NCBI GenBank assembly: GCA_024305745.1
Contig: JAHRBS010000003.1
Location: forward strand, 310,001-374,000
DNA: 64,000 bases
Origin: Polyporus tsugae
Taxonomy: Eukaryota > Basidiomycota > Agaricomycetes > Polyporales > Polyporaceae
Reading direction: 5' to 3'
Of this stretch, positions 1-9,792 are shown in pieces. How positions within the stretch are numbered: position 1 is the stretch's first letter; the number at the start of each line of letters is the position of its first letter. Below the pieces are notes generated by a model that was given only the letters and a program-made list of their open reading frames with translations, was not told where the DNA came from and searched no databases. Both the position numbers and the translations under genes were made by a program.

Positions 1-338
1 TCCTTTGTTCCTCAGCACAATAGCTCCTTATTGTCTGTCGTTGCTATTGTTCCGTTTCCATTGTTCACCCGTGTCCATAGTTACCTATTGTCCCCAGGTT
101 CTCATTGTCCTCTATACGTATATAAGGACCTGTACTTTGCTGCCTGGAGACCTCAGTTTTGACCTCTTGTCTCCAGGTAAGCCTCGCTGTATTTCCCTCG
201 TTAGTTACCTCACTCAATACATCTTGTCTCCAGCCCTGACTATCGAGCCTTGCTCTGCTCTCGCTGCACAAGTGCTTGTTGGCGCTCCTGCTCGTCTCGT
301 ACGTATCCCTGATCCTTACTCGATGTCCAGTTGTAACA
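1..338 (+). repeat. 5' LTR of copy 1 (partial, last 338 of 444 bp)
   Basis: It aligns base for base with 6009-6346 of the 3' LTR and ends in TTGTAACA. Ten differences from the 3' LTR in 338 bp (positions 160, 174, 185, 242, 244, 280, 294, 322, 324, 332) are all transitions, and eight lie in CpG/TpG/CpA contexts. A TATA box (TATATAA) is at 119-125. The predicted transcript start lies near 155, 36 bp downstream of the first base of the TATA box. Confidence 0.93.
119..125 (+). promoter_or_regulatory. TATA box in the LTR U3 region
   Basis: TATATAA lies 36 bp upstream of an 11-mer (155-165) that is complementary to the PBS, the distance expected between a TATA box and the transcript start. The same box is at 6127-6133 in the 3' LTR, and on the minus strand at 19088-19094 in copy 2. 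Confidence 0.7.
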
Positions 339-340
339 TT

Positions 341-351
341 AGGTCGAAACT
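341..351 (+). other. Putative self-priming primer-binding site
   Basis: The 11-mer AGGTCGAAACT begins two bases after the 5' LTR. It is the exact reverse complement of AGTTTCGACCT at 6163-6173 in the 3' LTR, 36 bp after the TATA box start, where the transcript's 5' end should be. In this copy's own 5' LTR the 11-mer carries one C-to-T change (160) that still allows a G-U pair. I see no obvious 3'-end tRNA complement ending in TGG here. In Tf1 and related elements the RNA 5' end folds back onto the PBS to prime reverse transcription; that mechanism is inferred here. The copy 2 equivalent is at 18862-18872. Confidence 0.65.
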
Positions 352-1233
352 TCTCCACGAGCACCAGTGCACCTTTCCCCCAGGAGTTTACACACATTTA
401 TCATTCCCCTTTCCCCTCGTATGGTACGCACTCAGATCCTCTGTGTTGGCCTAGCATAGTGCGCGCTCTAGTCACACCATCGGATGTGGTCTTGATTCAA
501 CTCGAGGCTTGCCACTTTCAGTGGTACAGTGCGCGGAAAGCTCCTAACCCGAGACCCCGGCACTGACAGAAGTGGTCCGCCTCACGGCATGGGAGGCTAG
601 AGAAAGGTGGCGAAACAAAGCCAAGGCAGGACACCCCTGGGCTCATGTCCCTCGTGGTTAAGACACAGCAATAGGCCAAGGAGGCTGAGCAGACAGTGTT
701 GGATTGTGCACCCGCCGTCTCTGTTCCTTGAATAGGAAGCAAGTTCCAACAACCTGGCGAGCTGCAGTACATACGGGCACGTCTTCCACGTCATCGCGGT
801 CGAAGACCAGCATTGGCACAAGTTTGACTCACGGTGGTACATCTGCGAACAACAACCCTGCCCCAACCGGTCGAACACCTTTGACTGGGACGAGGAAAGC
901 TGGTCTCAGTATCCCAGTTTTGTCGCAACCGCCCCAGAGCAAAACAATCTCATCACCCAGTCATGACCCAGAGTCCCCAACAACCGCCTCCCATGAGCAG
1001 CCTCTGCTGCTGCAATCAGCCGACCAGGCACACATCCCCCTAGCCGTGCTCCTAGTCGTATCCCCACTCCCAGCGGATCACCCTCGTTGGGATCCATTTC
1101 ACTTGGCCAAGCACTTATGCTAGCCAGTGACCATATTGCACAATAAACATCCAACCCCCCACCCACACCCTCTCCGGCAGGGACCCCTCCACAACAAACT
1201 GTTGTTCTTAACACCCCGAGTAGTCCCTCACCC

Positions 1234-2187
1234 ATGCCAAGTCCCTCACCTGTGCCAAGTCCCTCTCCACCCTCATCACCCACTTCCATCATGGCCACGC
1301 CCGCCCCCTTCGATGTTTCCAAACTCCTCTCTCAAATCGCCCCTCGCGAGTATGATGGAAAACTCGTGCAGGAAGGGCTTTGCTTTGTAGCTAATGCCCG
1401 CATCTACTACGACCTTCTCGAGGCGCAAGGAGTCGCACACGAGATCCGCTGGATCATGATCCTCAACAAGTTGACCGGTGGCGCTGCGGAGTGGGCCGGC
1501 CCATACATCGTCATGGTGGCCAGCGGCAATGTTGCATGGTCAGACTTTGTGGCCTTTGAAGGGTCATTCAAGGTGCACTTCTGCGCTGCAAACGACGAGG
1601 AAGCAGCCGTTGCAGAACTCGCCAAACTCTGCAAGGCTTCGCATCGGCTTGGCACCATCAAGGACTATACCAGTCGGTTCAATGCCATCGCTGCTCGCAC
1701 CAGGTTCGGTGATGCGGATAAGCGCAAACGGTACCACATGGCACTCCCTTACAAGATCAAGAACACCTTTGCGACCACAGCGCACGACATCTCGGACCTC
1801 GCCAACCAGCAACTTGCCGTGTGCGAGGAGGAACAACCGAAGCAATTTGGATAGAAGAAGAAGGGCGAAAAGGCAGCCGCCTCCGGTTCGGGCAAGAAGA
1901 AGTTCGACAGAGAGTGCTGGAACTGCGGCAAGAAAGGACATCCCGCGTGGCGCTGCCCAAAGCCCAAAGTCGAGGGCCAATGGGCTGCCTCTTCTTCCTC
2001 ATCCAGTACTGACGAGCTCATGACACTCAAGGCCCAGCTCAAGGCAATGGAGGAGAAGATTGCTGCCCTTACGGTGGTCAATAAGAAAGAGGGTTTTCGA
2101 TTAGAACCGCATTGGACGCTGCATGTGCTGGTTCTTGTAGTAATAGTCGATTTTCTGTACTGGGTTCGTCGTTTGTATATGAAGTAA
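1234..2187 (+). pseudogene. gag: gag (capsid and zinc knuckle) of copy 1, broken by in-frame stops
   Basis: The longest open part (1234-1854, 206 codons) starts with a Ser/Pro-rich leader and continues into a capsid-like domain rich in helices. A TAG at 1852-1854 cuts it. The same frame then stays open to about 2187 and encodes a CCHC zinc knuckle (CX2CX4HX4C, bases 1915-1956) in a Lys-rich context, followed by a short coiled-coil-like segment. So the nucleocapsid part is separated from the capsid by one nonsense codon. Upstream, the same frame is readable back to about 600 but has stops at 733, 964, 994 and 1144, so the true gag start is probably upstream of 1234. The nonsense codons fit C-to-T changes (CAG to TAG, CGA to TGA, CAA to TAA). 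Confidence 0.85.
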
Positions 2188-5100
2188 ATCACGATGGTCA
2201 ACACTTTCATATACCGGTACGGTTAATCAGCAAGCAGCGACATAAGGACATTGTAGCTATGGTAGATAGCGGTGCTACTACTAAGTTCCTACATAGACGA
2301 TTCGTAGAACAGAATAGGGTTACAATGAGGAAGTTGGCAAGGCCAATTCCTCTGTACAACATCGACGGTTCGGAAAACCATGATGGCACGATCACAGAGG
2401 TTGCCGTATTGGATATGGCAATTGGAGACCACAGGGAGAAGGTGGTCTTTGTAGTGACAGATATAGGAGAAGAGGATGTCATCATCAGCCTGGACTGGCT
2501 ACGCGAGCACAACCCTGAAGTAGACTGGGAACGTGGCTCGCTGCGCCTGTTGAGATGTCCAGAGACATGCCCAGCTAACCAGAGAACCTCTGAACCTGTC
2601 AAGACCAAAGCGCGTGATACGGAGGTACGGCTTACGGCGTGCCGTGGTCCTCGACGGGCAAAGAAGGTTAGGAAGGTTGGAAGGGTGTGTGCGGCCATGA
2701 TGACTGAGGAGAAGGAGGAGGATAGGCCCTGGCCGCCAGGATTCCTGCCGCGGTGGGATGGAACTGAGACATCTCTTCTCAATGCATGGGAGGATGGACA
2801 ACGCCTTTATAGTGCTCCACAACTGTTTGCTTCAGCAATGTACACATATTCACAACAACTCGCTGAGCAAGAGTACCAGAAGAAGGAAGTCCGCCCCGTC
2901 AAAGAGATCATACCCGAGCACTATCACAAATACTTGCATGTGTTCTCGAAAGAGGCGTCCGAACATTTGCCAGAACACGGACCCTATGACCATGCGATAG
3001 AGCTTGTGCCCGATGCAAAGATGTTCCATTCCCGTGTGTACCCCCTATCGCCCAGCGAACAAGGAGAGCTTGACAAGTTTCTCGCTGAGAACTTGGCCAA
3101 AGGCTATATTCAAGAGTCGGAGTCGCCAATGTCGTCGCCGTTCTTCTTTGTCAAGAAGAAGGATGGTAGCCTATATCCAGTCCAGGACTATCGGCAACTC
3201 AACGAGATCACCATTAAGAACCGTTACCCACTACTGTTGGTATCGGATCTGATGGATCAACTCAAGAAGGCCAAGTACTTCACAAAGCTTGATATTCGCT
3301 GGGGGTACAACAATCTGCGGGTTAAGGCCGGCGATGAGTGGAAGGCTGCCTTTGTGACCAATCGAGGGCTGTTCGAGCTGAATGTTATGTTCTTTGGGCT
3401 AGCCAATTCGCCCAGCACATTCTCTGCGCTCATGAACGACATCTTTAAGGACCTCATCATACTCGGCAAAGTCACTATCTACCTCAACGACATCCTCATA
3501 TTCACCAACAGTCTCGAGGAACACCGCACATTGGTGCGCGAGGTCCTGAAATGTCTTAAGGAGAACGATCTGTTCTGCAAGCCAGAGAAGTGCGAGTTCA
3601 AACAGCCTAAGGTGGAATACCTTGGTGTACTCGTCTCGGAGAACTGCGTAGAGATGGATCCGGTGAAGGTGAAGGGTATTGCAGATTGGCCTATCCCTCA
3701 GAATGCCACAGATGTACAGAAGTTCTGCGGTTTCGCAAACTTCTATTGGCGGTTCATAAAGGACTTTAGTGCCATCTGCAAACCCTTGGATCGCCTCACG
3801 GGCAATGTGCCATGGCAATGGGGAGACAAAGAGCAGTCTGCCTTTGACGAGCTCAAGCATTGCTTCACCAAAAGCCCTGTCCTGACGATCTATGATACAG
3901 ACCGCAACACCCACATTGAAGTCGACGCATCTGGCTTTGCTACAGGTGTGGTTCTGTCTCAGGAGGGGGAAGATGGCAAATGGCACCCCATCACTTTTCA
4001 CTCCGAGTCGATGAACGACGCTGAACGCAACTATGAGATCTACAACAAGGAGATGCTCGCCATCATTTGTGCCCTGCAGGCTTGGTGTCACTATCTCGAG
4101 GGTCTCCTCAGTGTGTTCGAGATCCAGTCGGACCACAAGAACCTCGAGTATTGGCGCACAGCACAGAACCTCACATGCAGGTAGGCACGATGGGCTCTCT
4201 ATCTGTCGCGATTCGACTTTGTCATCTCGCACAAACCTGGGATGTCTAATGGTAGGGCCAATGCACTGTCGAGACAGCCTGACCACCAGCACGAGGATGC
4301 AGATGACAATCTCGGTCGAGTCTTGTTGCAGCCAGAATGTTTCCGGGTACTGGCAGCCAAGAGAGGGCATCTATCGGTGGTTCCAGAAAAGGCACTGCTT
4401 CGACGCATCCGCAAGTGCGGAGAGCACGAGCAGGAGGTCGTGGAGGCACTCAGTAAACTGGACAAACTTGGACCAGCGCATCTTCAGAATGACTTGGTGG
4501 ACTGGAACAGTGAGCAAGGCCTGCTACTGTACCGAGGCAAAGTCTATGTCCCCAAGGACAATGCGCTGCGTGCTGAGATTGTACACATCCACCATGACCT
4601 CCCGCCCGCTGGACACCCTGGGCAGTCGAAGACGTTGGAGTTGGTCACGCAAAACTACTGGTGGCCGGGCATGGCAAAGTTCATTAAGGATTATGTTGAG
4701 ACCTGCGACACCTGTCGCCGTGGCAAGGGTTCGCATGCCAAACTGCACGGTCCCCTTCAACCAAATGAAATCCCTGATGGCCCGGGCCAGATTGTGACGT
4801 GCGACTTCATCACTAGACTCCCAGAGGTGGACGGATACAATGCGCTTCAGCTCATCGCTGATCGGCATGGAAAGATGATACATCTTATTCCTTGCACTGA
4901 GGAGATCGACGCAGAAGGAGCTGCTGACAACTTCATCCAAGAACATTTTCGTCTTTATGGGCTGCCACAGAAGATCATCTCTGATCATGGGCCCCAGTTC
5001 TCAAGCAAGCTCTTCCATGCCATACTCAAGGGACTCGGCATAGAAAGTGCAATGTCCACAGCCTACCACCCGCAGACAGATGGGCAATCGGAACGATGGA

Positions 5101-5870
5101 ACCAGGAGATAGAGGTGTACCTTCATATGTTCTGCTCACGACACCGCGATGACTGGGTCAAGTGGCTGCCGATTGCAGAGTTTGCCTTTAACTTGCACCA
5201 GCACTCGTCAACAGGTTATTTGCCGTTTTACCTCATGTACGGCTATGAACCCCAGTTCCACATTCCGATGTTGCCTACAGCAGTGCCTGCAGCTGATGAA
5301 CACCGGGAGGAGTTGCGATAGGCGTGAGAGGATGCAACTGCAACCGCGGCCTTGACTCTAGCAGCTGAGCGGATGAAGGAGTACTATGATCGGTATGTCC
5401 GTGACGCTCCAGAGCTCAAGGAAGGCCAGAAGGTGTGGCTCAACACGAGGAACTTCTGTGTTCCTAGAGTCTCTTGGGAACTGGTGGATCAATACGCTGG
5501 CCCGTATCCAGTTGTACGCAAGGTGGGCAATCTGGCTTATGAGCTCAGACTCCCCAAGGACCTTGTAATCCACCCTGTATTCCATGTTTCTCTCCTGCTT
5601 CCGCACAAGGAGAGTCGACTCCCCGGTCATCACCCGGCAGAGCCAGTGGCAATTGAGGTGGAGGGGGAGGAAGAGTACAAAGTGGAGGAAGTGTTGGAGT
5701 TGCGGCAGTATGGGCGGTGGAAGAAACTGCAGTACCTCGTACACTGGAAGGGTTGGGGCCCTGAACACGACAGCTGGGAGGATGCAGTGGACCTTACAAA
5801 CGCGCCGCAACTTGTGCAGAGATTCCATTCAATGCATGCAGAGGCACCTGGTCCTCTCAAGAAGACTTAG
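2085..5870 (+). pseudogene. pol: pol of copy 1: protease, reverse transcriptase, RNase H, integrase and chromodomain, with three nonsense codons
   Basis: The frame opens at 2085 with no obvious ATG, consistent with expression by frameshifting from gag. Domains in order: retropepsin with the motif MVDSGATTKF (about 2258); RT with KKDGSLYPVQDY, FTKLDIRWGYNN and a YLND box in place of YxDD (about 3480); RNase H around 3900-4240; integrase with an HHCC finger (CDTC about 4708) and DDE residues in CDFI, SDHGPQF and SERWNQE (4800-5110); and a chromodomain (about 5675-5840, with YLVHWKGWGPEHDSWE). In-frame stops are TAG 4182-4184 in RNase H, and TAG 5319-5321 plus TGA 5325-5327 between the integrase core and its C-terminus. 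The loss of the first catalytic Asp of YxDD, and Leu where Pro is usual in the RT (YPLLL, LFEL), also fit C-to-T/G-to-A decay. Confidence 0.92.
2091..2097 (+). other. -1 ribosomal frameshift slippery heptamer in the gag-pol overlap
   Basis: G GGT TTT is placed in the gag reading frame exactly as X XXY YYZ. The pol frame is -1 relative to gag. It is closed by TAA at 2082-2084 and open from 2085 onwards, and gag ends around 2187, so the heptamer lies in the only window where a -1 slip would join the two frames. The copy 2 counterpart is 17116-17122 on the minus strand. A downstream pseudoknot was not evaluated. Confidence 0.6.
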
Positions 5871-5890
5871 TCGTGAAGGCATGACCCTTA

Positions 5891-5902
5891 GGAGGGGGGT
5901 AT
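5891..5902 (+). other. Polypurine tract of copy 1
   Basis: GGAGGGGGGTAT directly precedes the 3' LTR, the usual site for plus-strand priming in LTR elements. Confidence 0.75.
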
Positions 5903-6346
5903 TGTCATGAATGTTCCATTTGACGCCTGCTACCAGTGCCTTAGTTTCCTTTTTCGGACGATCTACTTCTTACGTTGTACTTATTGTTCTCCGTTGCATT
6001 GTATCTTGTCCTTTGTTCCTCAGCACAATAGCTCCTTATTGTCTGTCGTTGCTATTGTTCCGTTTCCATTGTTCACCCGTGTCCATAGTTACCTATTGTC
6101 CCCAGGTTCTCATTGTCCTCTATACGTATATAAGGACCTGTACTTTGCTGCCTGGAGACCTCAGTTTCGACCTCTTGTCTCTAGGTAAGCCTTGCTGTAT
6201 TTCCCTCGTTAGTTACCTCACTCAATACATCTTGTCTCCAGCCCTGACTGTTGAGCCTTGCTCTGCTCTCGCTGCACAAGTGCTTGTCGGCGCTCCTGCT
6301 CATCTCGTACGTATCCCTGATCCTTACTCAACGTCCAGTCGTAACA
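5903..6346 (+). repeat. 3' LTR of copy 1 (444 bp)
   Basis: Begins TGTCATGAATG and ends CGTAACA, giving TG...CA ends. TATA box at 6127-6133; the 11-mer complementary to the PBS is at 6163-6173. I see no difference from the 3' LTR of copy 2 (12867-13310), while it differs at ten of 338 positions from its own 5' LTR. Confidence 0.93.
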
Positions 6347-7487
6347 AGGGCAGGATTCTGCCGGCCGACATGCCCATCTGGATCATGCCGCAAACAGTGT
6401 CAGAGCGAGTTGCGCCAGTCGTTGAGGGGAAGTTGAATGCCGTTGCCATGATTGACAGCCCCCAACGTGCGTGAAAGAAGCAATGCCCCAAGCCCGTAGG
6501 GCGCAAGGGCGACTGCTGTGTTGGTTCCGCAGCCCTCAAGGCCCTGTGAGCAGGTCAATGTCAGCGGGAATGGGAAGGTGTGACTTGTGACGACTGCGAC
6601 TGCGAGCACACCTTGTCATAGTCGCTGCCAGCTAGCACAGCGATGAGCAGGAGATCGCCCGGAGGGGGCAACCTATCTGCTGATACAATCTCGACCTTCG
6701 TTGGAGGCAGCTGCTTCGAAGGGCTGCCGTGACAATGAGCTCAAGCCATAGCCAGCTGGAGGGAAGAAACTCACTTGCATATCACCACCTCGGCACCGAA
6801 CACAAGCGCGTCACTGTCATCCGACATCACCGCGTCAATGACACTGAGCTGATTCATGGACGCGAGCTCAGCTTCAGCCTCGCCAGCGGCCTGCATCCGT
6901 CTCAAGGTAAGGGCTCCGCATATGAAAGCATGACACCGAGCACTCACCTCAACCCATTCAAAACCGAATGCGTCCACGAGATCCTTTGCGCCCGCTATCA
7001 TCCAATGCGGCTTCTTGACGACTCGAATCCCCCTCTTGACAGTTGGACGGTCCGGCCTGTCCACAACAAATACTACAGTGACAGGGCAAGAGAGGAGTTT
7101 GATGAGGTAGTAGAAGAACATGTGCAATTCGGGGTTCTGACCGGCTTGAGCATGAGCACGCTGGAACAGCATGCAGCATTGTCTGAGCCAGATGCTACAC
7201 TTTGTGTCAGTGGTCGCGCATGAGAGGGGATCGGTGTGGTGTACATACCTGACGTCCATGCCGAGGCGATAGTATCCTTGCTAGTTGGGTGGTCTAGTTG
7301 GGACCCGGCCGAGCATCAGCGCAGTAAAATCCACCTGCTCCGTAGCAGGTTATACAACCTGACATGGGGACAAGCGGCAGAAGGATGTGCCAAAACGCGG
7401 TGAGGAACGATAGGAGACATGGTGAGATGAATACAAAAGGACCGGTAAGCGTCAGGTACACACCTCTTACAGCCCTTTAATCCCCAT
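6347..7487 (-). pseudogene. XPG-I/PIN-domain nuclease-like gene, truncated by retrotransposon copy 1
   Basis: Minus-strand exons can be joined across short introns into an XPG N + XPG I protein. A possible start encoding MGIKGL is at 7487-7485. RLGMDVR and SIWL (about 7250-7170) correspond to the family's R-IGIDASIW block. The segment QNPEL...PVTVVFVVDRPDRPTVKRG (about 7120-7010) is the N-domain core. GEAEAELASMNQLSVIDAVM followed by SDDSDALVFGAEVVI (about 6890-6775) is the XPG-I core with its acidic metal ligands, and AVLAGSDYD-GLEGCG (about 6640-6530) is the helix-hairpin region. Decay is visible: no clean open path joins the start to RLGMDVR, and a TGA follows WRNSL where this family continues. 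The reading ends exactly at the LTR edge at 6346, so the C-terminal part would lie beyond copy 1. This lineage-expanded fungal family is of unknown cellular role. Confidence 0.75.
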
Positions 7488-8455
7488 AACTTTGACTTTC
7501 TGGGGGCACAAGCATGGGCGGGTTGGATGTTAGTGTCATTCATTGCTTGCGTTGAGCGCGTTGGTCGATGGCCAGTCAGCCTACGAGCGCGTAGGAAGCC
7601 GAGGTTGGGAGAGGAGGCTGCGAGATGTGAGGTGCGAGGGGGGGTCTGCTGGTGAGGCCAACACAATGGTGTGCACAGAGACACCGAAGGAGAGGCTGGA
7701 GCAACTGGGGGGAACAGGTGTGGAGGATGAGAGGGAGCAGGATGAGGAGGAGGTGTCGACGAAGCCATTGCAGCGAGCAAAAACGGTGCGCCCGAGACCG
7801 TAAATCCCAAACTGTGAATCTGCAGGGCCTACAGGGGTCGGCAGGTCGAAATGGCAGAGGACGAGGAGGCGGCCCTGCCAAATTGAACCCCTCTGCAAAG
7901 CCGTCCATGGAAAAGATTCACGGTCGGCCGTGAGAGATTCACGGTTCATTCGGCATGGGGACGGCAAGGTGGCTGCAGGCAGCTCCCATTACCCACGGTC
8001 CGAGCCGAGTACCCAACATGGTGACACATCGATGCTTGTCCGGCTTTCTGGATTTGTTCAACTGTCGCGCTGCAGGTTCCTCATCCTCCTTGTCCTCATC
8101 CTCGTCCTCATCCTCCGCCCACATCAACGCTCCACATTCAGGCTCGACAATGTGATCAATGACTCGATTGATTGACCCCCTCCACTGCTCTGGCCCTCCG
8201 GTGGCTCCAAACCCCGCCCTTGCCCCACCAGCCCCTCTCTCTCCTTCTCTCTCTCGCCAGCTGTGGATGCGGGGGCTCACGGGTGCTTGGTCACTGGTGG
8301 GCGCGCTCGGATAAGTACGCTTAGCTGACTCGTTAGGTAAGCCTGTCCCCGACCATGAATTTCCCCGAATTTAACGTAACTTCATTTCAACTCCAAAAAG
8401 TTCAGCTAGGACCCTGGATGCACCTACCACCCACCCTCCACCCCGTTTTGGACGT
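7488..8455. other. Stretch without a supportable gene
   Basis: Only short open frames with no recognisable domain. A GAG/GAT-rich tract (about 8085-8120, read on -) would encode a run of Asp/Glu, but the surrounding frame has no family signature. Confidence 0.5.
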
Positions 8456-8462
8456 TCAACAA

Positions 8463-8525
8463 GGTCACTCAGCAGTTAAAAAGTGATCGGCTGGCACCAG
8501 GTTCGAATCCCACTTGTGCAGTTTA
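8463..8525 (+). other. tRNA-like fragment (A-box-like and B-box), possible tRNA-derived SINE head or tRNA relic
   Basis: The tract contains TCAC...GTGA, which could form a D-arm-like stem around TCAGCAGTTAAAAA, then GGTTCGAATCC, a perfect match to the pol III box B consensus, about 35 bp downstream of the A-box-like CTCAGCAGTTAA. The T-arm stem does not pair over five bases and no 7-bp acceptor stem is visible, so it is not a functional tRNA. A second box B-like GGTTCGACTCC is at 8981-8991. Confidence 0.35.
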
Positions 8526-8947
8526 CTGGTCCAGCCCATCCCGATGCAAAGTCCTGTTTTGTTCATGTTTTATTGATGACTATTACAATGTGTATTGGCG
8601 ACTAGCAAGAGTTGCATGCCGGAGCCAGGACTTAAGCCTCGCCCTGCCTCCCAAGTACCGCTATAAGAGTCCCTATCAGCCTGAGGGCGGGCGAAAGCCT
8701 GCAATAAAGTCACTTGGTGCGCGCACCCACTGGCATCGTGTTCGCACTCATATTGACTGGCTAGCTGGATGCGTGTGGATGCAACAGAGCACTCGAAGTA
8801 TCGCAGTACAGAACACGCCGTGCCACAAGCTCACAAGAAAGCTGACGCTCCAAGCCGAAGCTGGGACAATGCGCACCTGCCCTTAATACATAGATTCAGG
8901 CTGTGCACGTCACTAGTATGCTCGTACGGCTTTGCTTTGCTTTGCAC

Positions 8948-9003
8948 TAATGAGAGGGGGTCTGAGGGTGGTCGGTGATATGGTTCGACTCCCATCCTCT
9001 CAG
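8948..9003 (+). other. Second tRNA-like T-arm fragment with box B
   Basis: GGTTCGACTCC (8981-8991) sits in an ATGG/CCAT stem like a T-arm. It is enclosed by TGAGAGG (about 8951) and CCTCTCA (about 8996), a 7-bp complementary pair. The enclosed length of about 50 nt is too short for a tRNA. It is probably a decayed tRNA or SINE piece. Confidence 0.25.
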
Positions 9004-9792
9004 CAATGTGTAGCATGCCGTCAAATGCCAATATTCGTACCCAGAGAGGCATTACAGATCAATTGAAGGTGGTTAATCCATGTACATAGATGCATGACAA
9101 AAAGTTCACATCAGGACCCTGAACCGCTGGGGAGGGTGGGACTGTGGGGGTAGTCTAAGACGCGTGTCTAGCTTTTGCTCCCCGCTTGGTTTTGCAACTT
9201 CAACTTCGGCTAGTAGGTGTCTGTGGTCTGGCTTCTCCCAGACAAGTGCTGTGTCCCATATTTGGCAAGATCAGCGCGTTGACCCTCATCTGCACACCCA
9301 CCATGAGTCCTGGCCGAGGAATATTGCACTTTTCTCTTCACATGCTTGTATTATGTGCATCTATAGTACCAACTTTCTATACGATAATATTAACTAGGCA
9401 TGGAACAGTTGCACTAGCTGTAGAACATCACACAAGGGTAAGAAACACATGGCGCGCTACAGCACAGTGGCATGGTGGCAGGGTGTTTGTGGTGCTAACA
9501 TCTGCAAGTTCGTGACACACATTCACATCATATATTCTGTGCATACTAGCCTCATGTAAATTAGTCTCCAGTGCTCTGCTTGGCTGCCAGTGGGGTGCAT
9601 ACTGTAGTCTCAAGACTCGTGGGGCTCCCAAGTTGTGCACGGGGATACTGTAGTGATCTGTGCACAACTCCGGAAGTACTAGTGATATAAATAATCACGG
9701 TATTTAAACTGGGAGCTTGACAAGCCTGCCAAACTCCAGTGTTAGTGAGGTGCTCGCTACCCTTTACAGGTACATCAGTAAAACTGGCAATG

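Larger units (their letters stand above)
1..6346 (+). mobile_element. Ty3/gypsy chromovirus-type LTR retrotransposon, copy 1 (dead, 5' LTR truncated by window edge)
   Basis: Order on the + strand is partial 5' LTR, self-priming type PBS, gag, pol (protease, reverse transcriptase, RNase H, integrase with C-terminal chromodomain), polypurine tract and 3' LTR. The chromodomain and the domain order RT-RH-INT place it in the Ty3/gypsy chromoviruses, and the putative self-priming site suggests the Tf1/sushi-like branch. The right flank after 6346 is the coding strand of an XPG-I-like gene read in reverse, so the element landed in a gene. The left end, and hence any target-site duplication, lies outside the window. 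Several in-frame stops and an altered RT catalytic motif make it non-autonomous. It is almost identical to copy 2 on the opposite strand. Confidence 0.95.

Noticed and set aside
3399..4370. 323-codon open frame antisense to pol (also 14843-15814 in copy 2)
   Set aside because: It is the shadow of the RT/RNase H coding strand and has no domain of its own.
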